Below are positions 62,979 to 64,000 of a DNA stretch of 64,000 nt, in pieces (the first letter of the stretch is position 1; each line of letters opens with the position of its first letter). Where the stretch lies: NCBI GenBank assembly GCA_958413765.1, contig CATYVH010000004.1:68608-132607 (forward strand), given 5' to 3'. Position numbers and translations under genes: made by a program. The notes under the pieces are model-generated. The model was not told where the DNA came from. It saw only the letters and a program-made list of their open reading frames with translations, and made no database searches. The DNA comes from an uncultured Collinsella sp. Its GTDB lineage: Bacteria > Actinomycetota > Coriobacteriia > Coriobacteriales > Coriobacteriaceae.

Positions 62979-62993
62979 GTCAATTGTTGACGT
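62979..62993. promoter_or_regulatory. palindrome between thiC and thiD
   Basis: CGTCAA-TTG-TTGACG is a perfect 6-bp dyad around three bases, 36 bp after the thiC stop; GTTC and GAAC flank it as a longer imperfect dyad. It could be an operator or the start of the next transcript's control region. Confidence 0.4.
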
Positions 62994-63033
62994 GTGAACA
63001 TTTGCTTTCATTTGCGTAAAGATTGCATCGCCC

Positions 63034-63070
63034 GCCCGGGTTCGACATAGAGTCGGCCCGGGCATCTTTA
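63034..63070 (+). terminator. thiC terminator / thiD promoter zone
   Basis: GCCCGGG (63034-63040) pairs with CCCGGGC (63057-63063), with additional inner pairs, and ATCTTTATAAT follows. The TATAAT (63069-63074) might serve as thiD -10, with a weak -35. Confidence 0.55.
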
Positions 63071-63120
63071 TAATGCTGGCTTAAAGACCCATTTGATTCC
63101 GACCGAACAAGGGAGCAAAC

Positions 63121-63951
63121 ATGGATCGCAGTAAGGTACCTGCCGTTCTATCCATCGCAGGATCCGATTCCAGCGGTGGCGCCGGCATTCAGGCCGACAT
63201 CAAGACCATCACGGCGCACCGCCTGTATGCCGAGACGGCCATCACCGCCATCACCGCACAAAACACGCTCGGTGTCACCGCCGTGCAGAATATCTCCCCT
63301 GATATCGTCGCTGCGCAGATCGACGCCGTATTTGACGATATCCGCCCCAGCGCCGTCAAGATCGGCATGGTTTCCCCTGCCGAGATTATCGAGGTTATCG
63401 CCGACCGCCTGAGCGCCTGGAACGCGACAAACGTGGTCGTCGACCCCGTCATGGTAGCCACCTCGGGCGCACGGCTGATTGCCGAAGATGCCGCCGAGGC
63501 GCTCACCCGCCGCCTGTTCCCACTAGCAACCGTCATCACGCCCAATATTCCCGAGGCCATGGCCCTGCTTGACTACGAGGTCGACTCCGAGCGCACACAG
63601 CAAAATGCTGCCATGCTCCTCACCCGCCGCTTTGGTTGCGCATCCCTCGTTAAGGGTGGGCATCTTGTCAACGAGGCCAACGATGTATTGGCCGAACCCG
63701 CGCCGCTCGATGACGAGGGCAACCATCTGGGCGATCCGCTCACCACGTGGTTCCGCCACAAGCGCATCGAGACCGACAACACACACGGCACCGGCTGCAC
63801 GCTTTCGTCCGCCATCGCCTGCGCGCTGGCCCAGGGCATGGATCTTGCCGATGCCGTCAATGCGGGCAAGGCATACCTGACAGGCGCTCTGGCCGCCGGC
63901 CTGAACATGGGCAAAGGCTCCGGCCCTGTCAACCACATGTGGCAGTACTGA
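63121..63951 (+). CDS. thiD: hydroxymethylpyrimidine/phosphomethylpyrimidine kinase
   Basis: 276 residues. The ribokinase-type signature SIAGSDSSGGAGIQADIKT at the N-terminus, VDPVMVATSG, and the ATP/catalytic loop DNTHGTGCTLSSAIA near residue 225 identify ThiD. It phosphorylates HMP and HMP-phosphate, the step after ThiC. ATG at 63121 follows AAGGGAG. thiE/thiM are not within the window, which ends 49 bp later. Confidence 0.95.
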   Translation: MDRSKVPAVLSIAGSDSSGGAGIQADIKTITAHRLYAETAITAITAQNTLGVTAVQNISPDIVAAQIDAVFDDIRPSAVKIGMVSPAEIIEVIADRLSAWNATNVVVDPVMVATSGARLIAEDAAEALTRRLFPLATVITPNIPEAMALLDYEVDSERTQQNAAMLLTRRFGCASLVKGGHLVNEANDVLAEPAPLDDEGNHLGDPLTTWFRHKRIETDNTHGTGCTLSSAIACALAQGMDLADAVNAGKAYLTGALAAGLNMGKGSGPVNHMWQY

Positions 63952-64000
63952 GACAGTTTGCCGCAGCTCGCTATTGATGCTGACCAACAGGCAAAACACG

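Noticed and set aside
60921..63065. 714-codon minus-strand frame across thiC
   Set aside because: Antisense shadow of thiC; only the last 171 codons (from ATG 61436 with GGGGAGG) are a real gene.

Overview
The window is a contiguous stretch of a high-GC bacterial chromosome. Gene content (strict-anaerobe Fe-S and selenium enzymes, class A RNase P RNA, tight operons, A/G-rich ribosome binding sites, some TTG/GTG starts) and overall style suggest an anaerobic gut actinobacterium of the Coriobacteriia, most like Collinsella. That assignment is inference from sequence style; no rRNA gene is present. No prophage, insertion sequence, CRISPR array or rRNA operon was seen.

Layout. 1-374: a regular array of alternating inverted 15-mers that runs off the left edge. 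375-3585: a GlpA-like/FAD oxidoreductase/DUF1667 trio. 3.7-13.4 kb: M24 peptidase, folC, valS, clpX-clpP, tig and tRNA-Leu, with unusual intergenic hairpins. 13.6-18.8 kb: two-gene xanthine dehydrogenase-type molybdenum hydroxylase and gdhA. 19.1-22.7 kb: the selenocysteine machinery selC (tRNA-Sec), selB, selA. 22.9-25.5 kb: formate/nitrite channel, tRNA-Gly, tRNA-Pro, branched-chain amino acid carrier. 25.6-30.9 kb: a run on the minus strand of double-cubane-type anaerobic reductase, its activase, selD (with an in-frame UGA = Sec17), yedF, a DUF3343 protein and a cysteine desulfurase. 31.3-36.7 kb: molybdate uptake (modABC) and molybdopterin insertion (mogA, moeA). 36.9-49.8 kb: ClC channel, lipid/diacylglycerol kinase, release-factor-like rescue protein, xpt, MFS exporter, metY-type sulfhydrylase, C_GCAxxG_C_C protein, YigZ, rnpB, ribosomal protein S1, HAD phosphatase, cysteine desulfidase, rpiB. 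50-64 kb: ndk, argH, a 56-residue small ORF, argG, Cof-type HAD, polA, M18 aminopeptidase, a frameshifted yaaA, a membrane protein, and TPP-riboswitch-controlled thiC with thiD.

How it fits together. Selenium and molybdenum metabolism dominate the middle. SelD makes selenophosphate, SelA/SelB/tRNA-Sec use it for selenocysteine, and the desulfurase/DUF3343/YedF group is the set known to travel with SelD. Molybdate import and cofactor maturation genes sit close to a molybdenum hydroxylase. A formate channel beside the Sec genes hints at a Sec formate dehydrogenase elsewhere in the genome.

Besides genes, the window holds several families of long intergenic hairpins. The most striking has three copies (6651-6765, 9495-9609, 55328-55457): unrelated but perfectly paired outer arms enclose a conserved core. 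This and the 80-bp-period array at the left edge are the least explained signals here.
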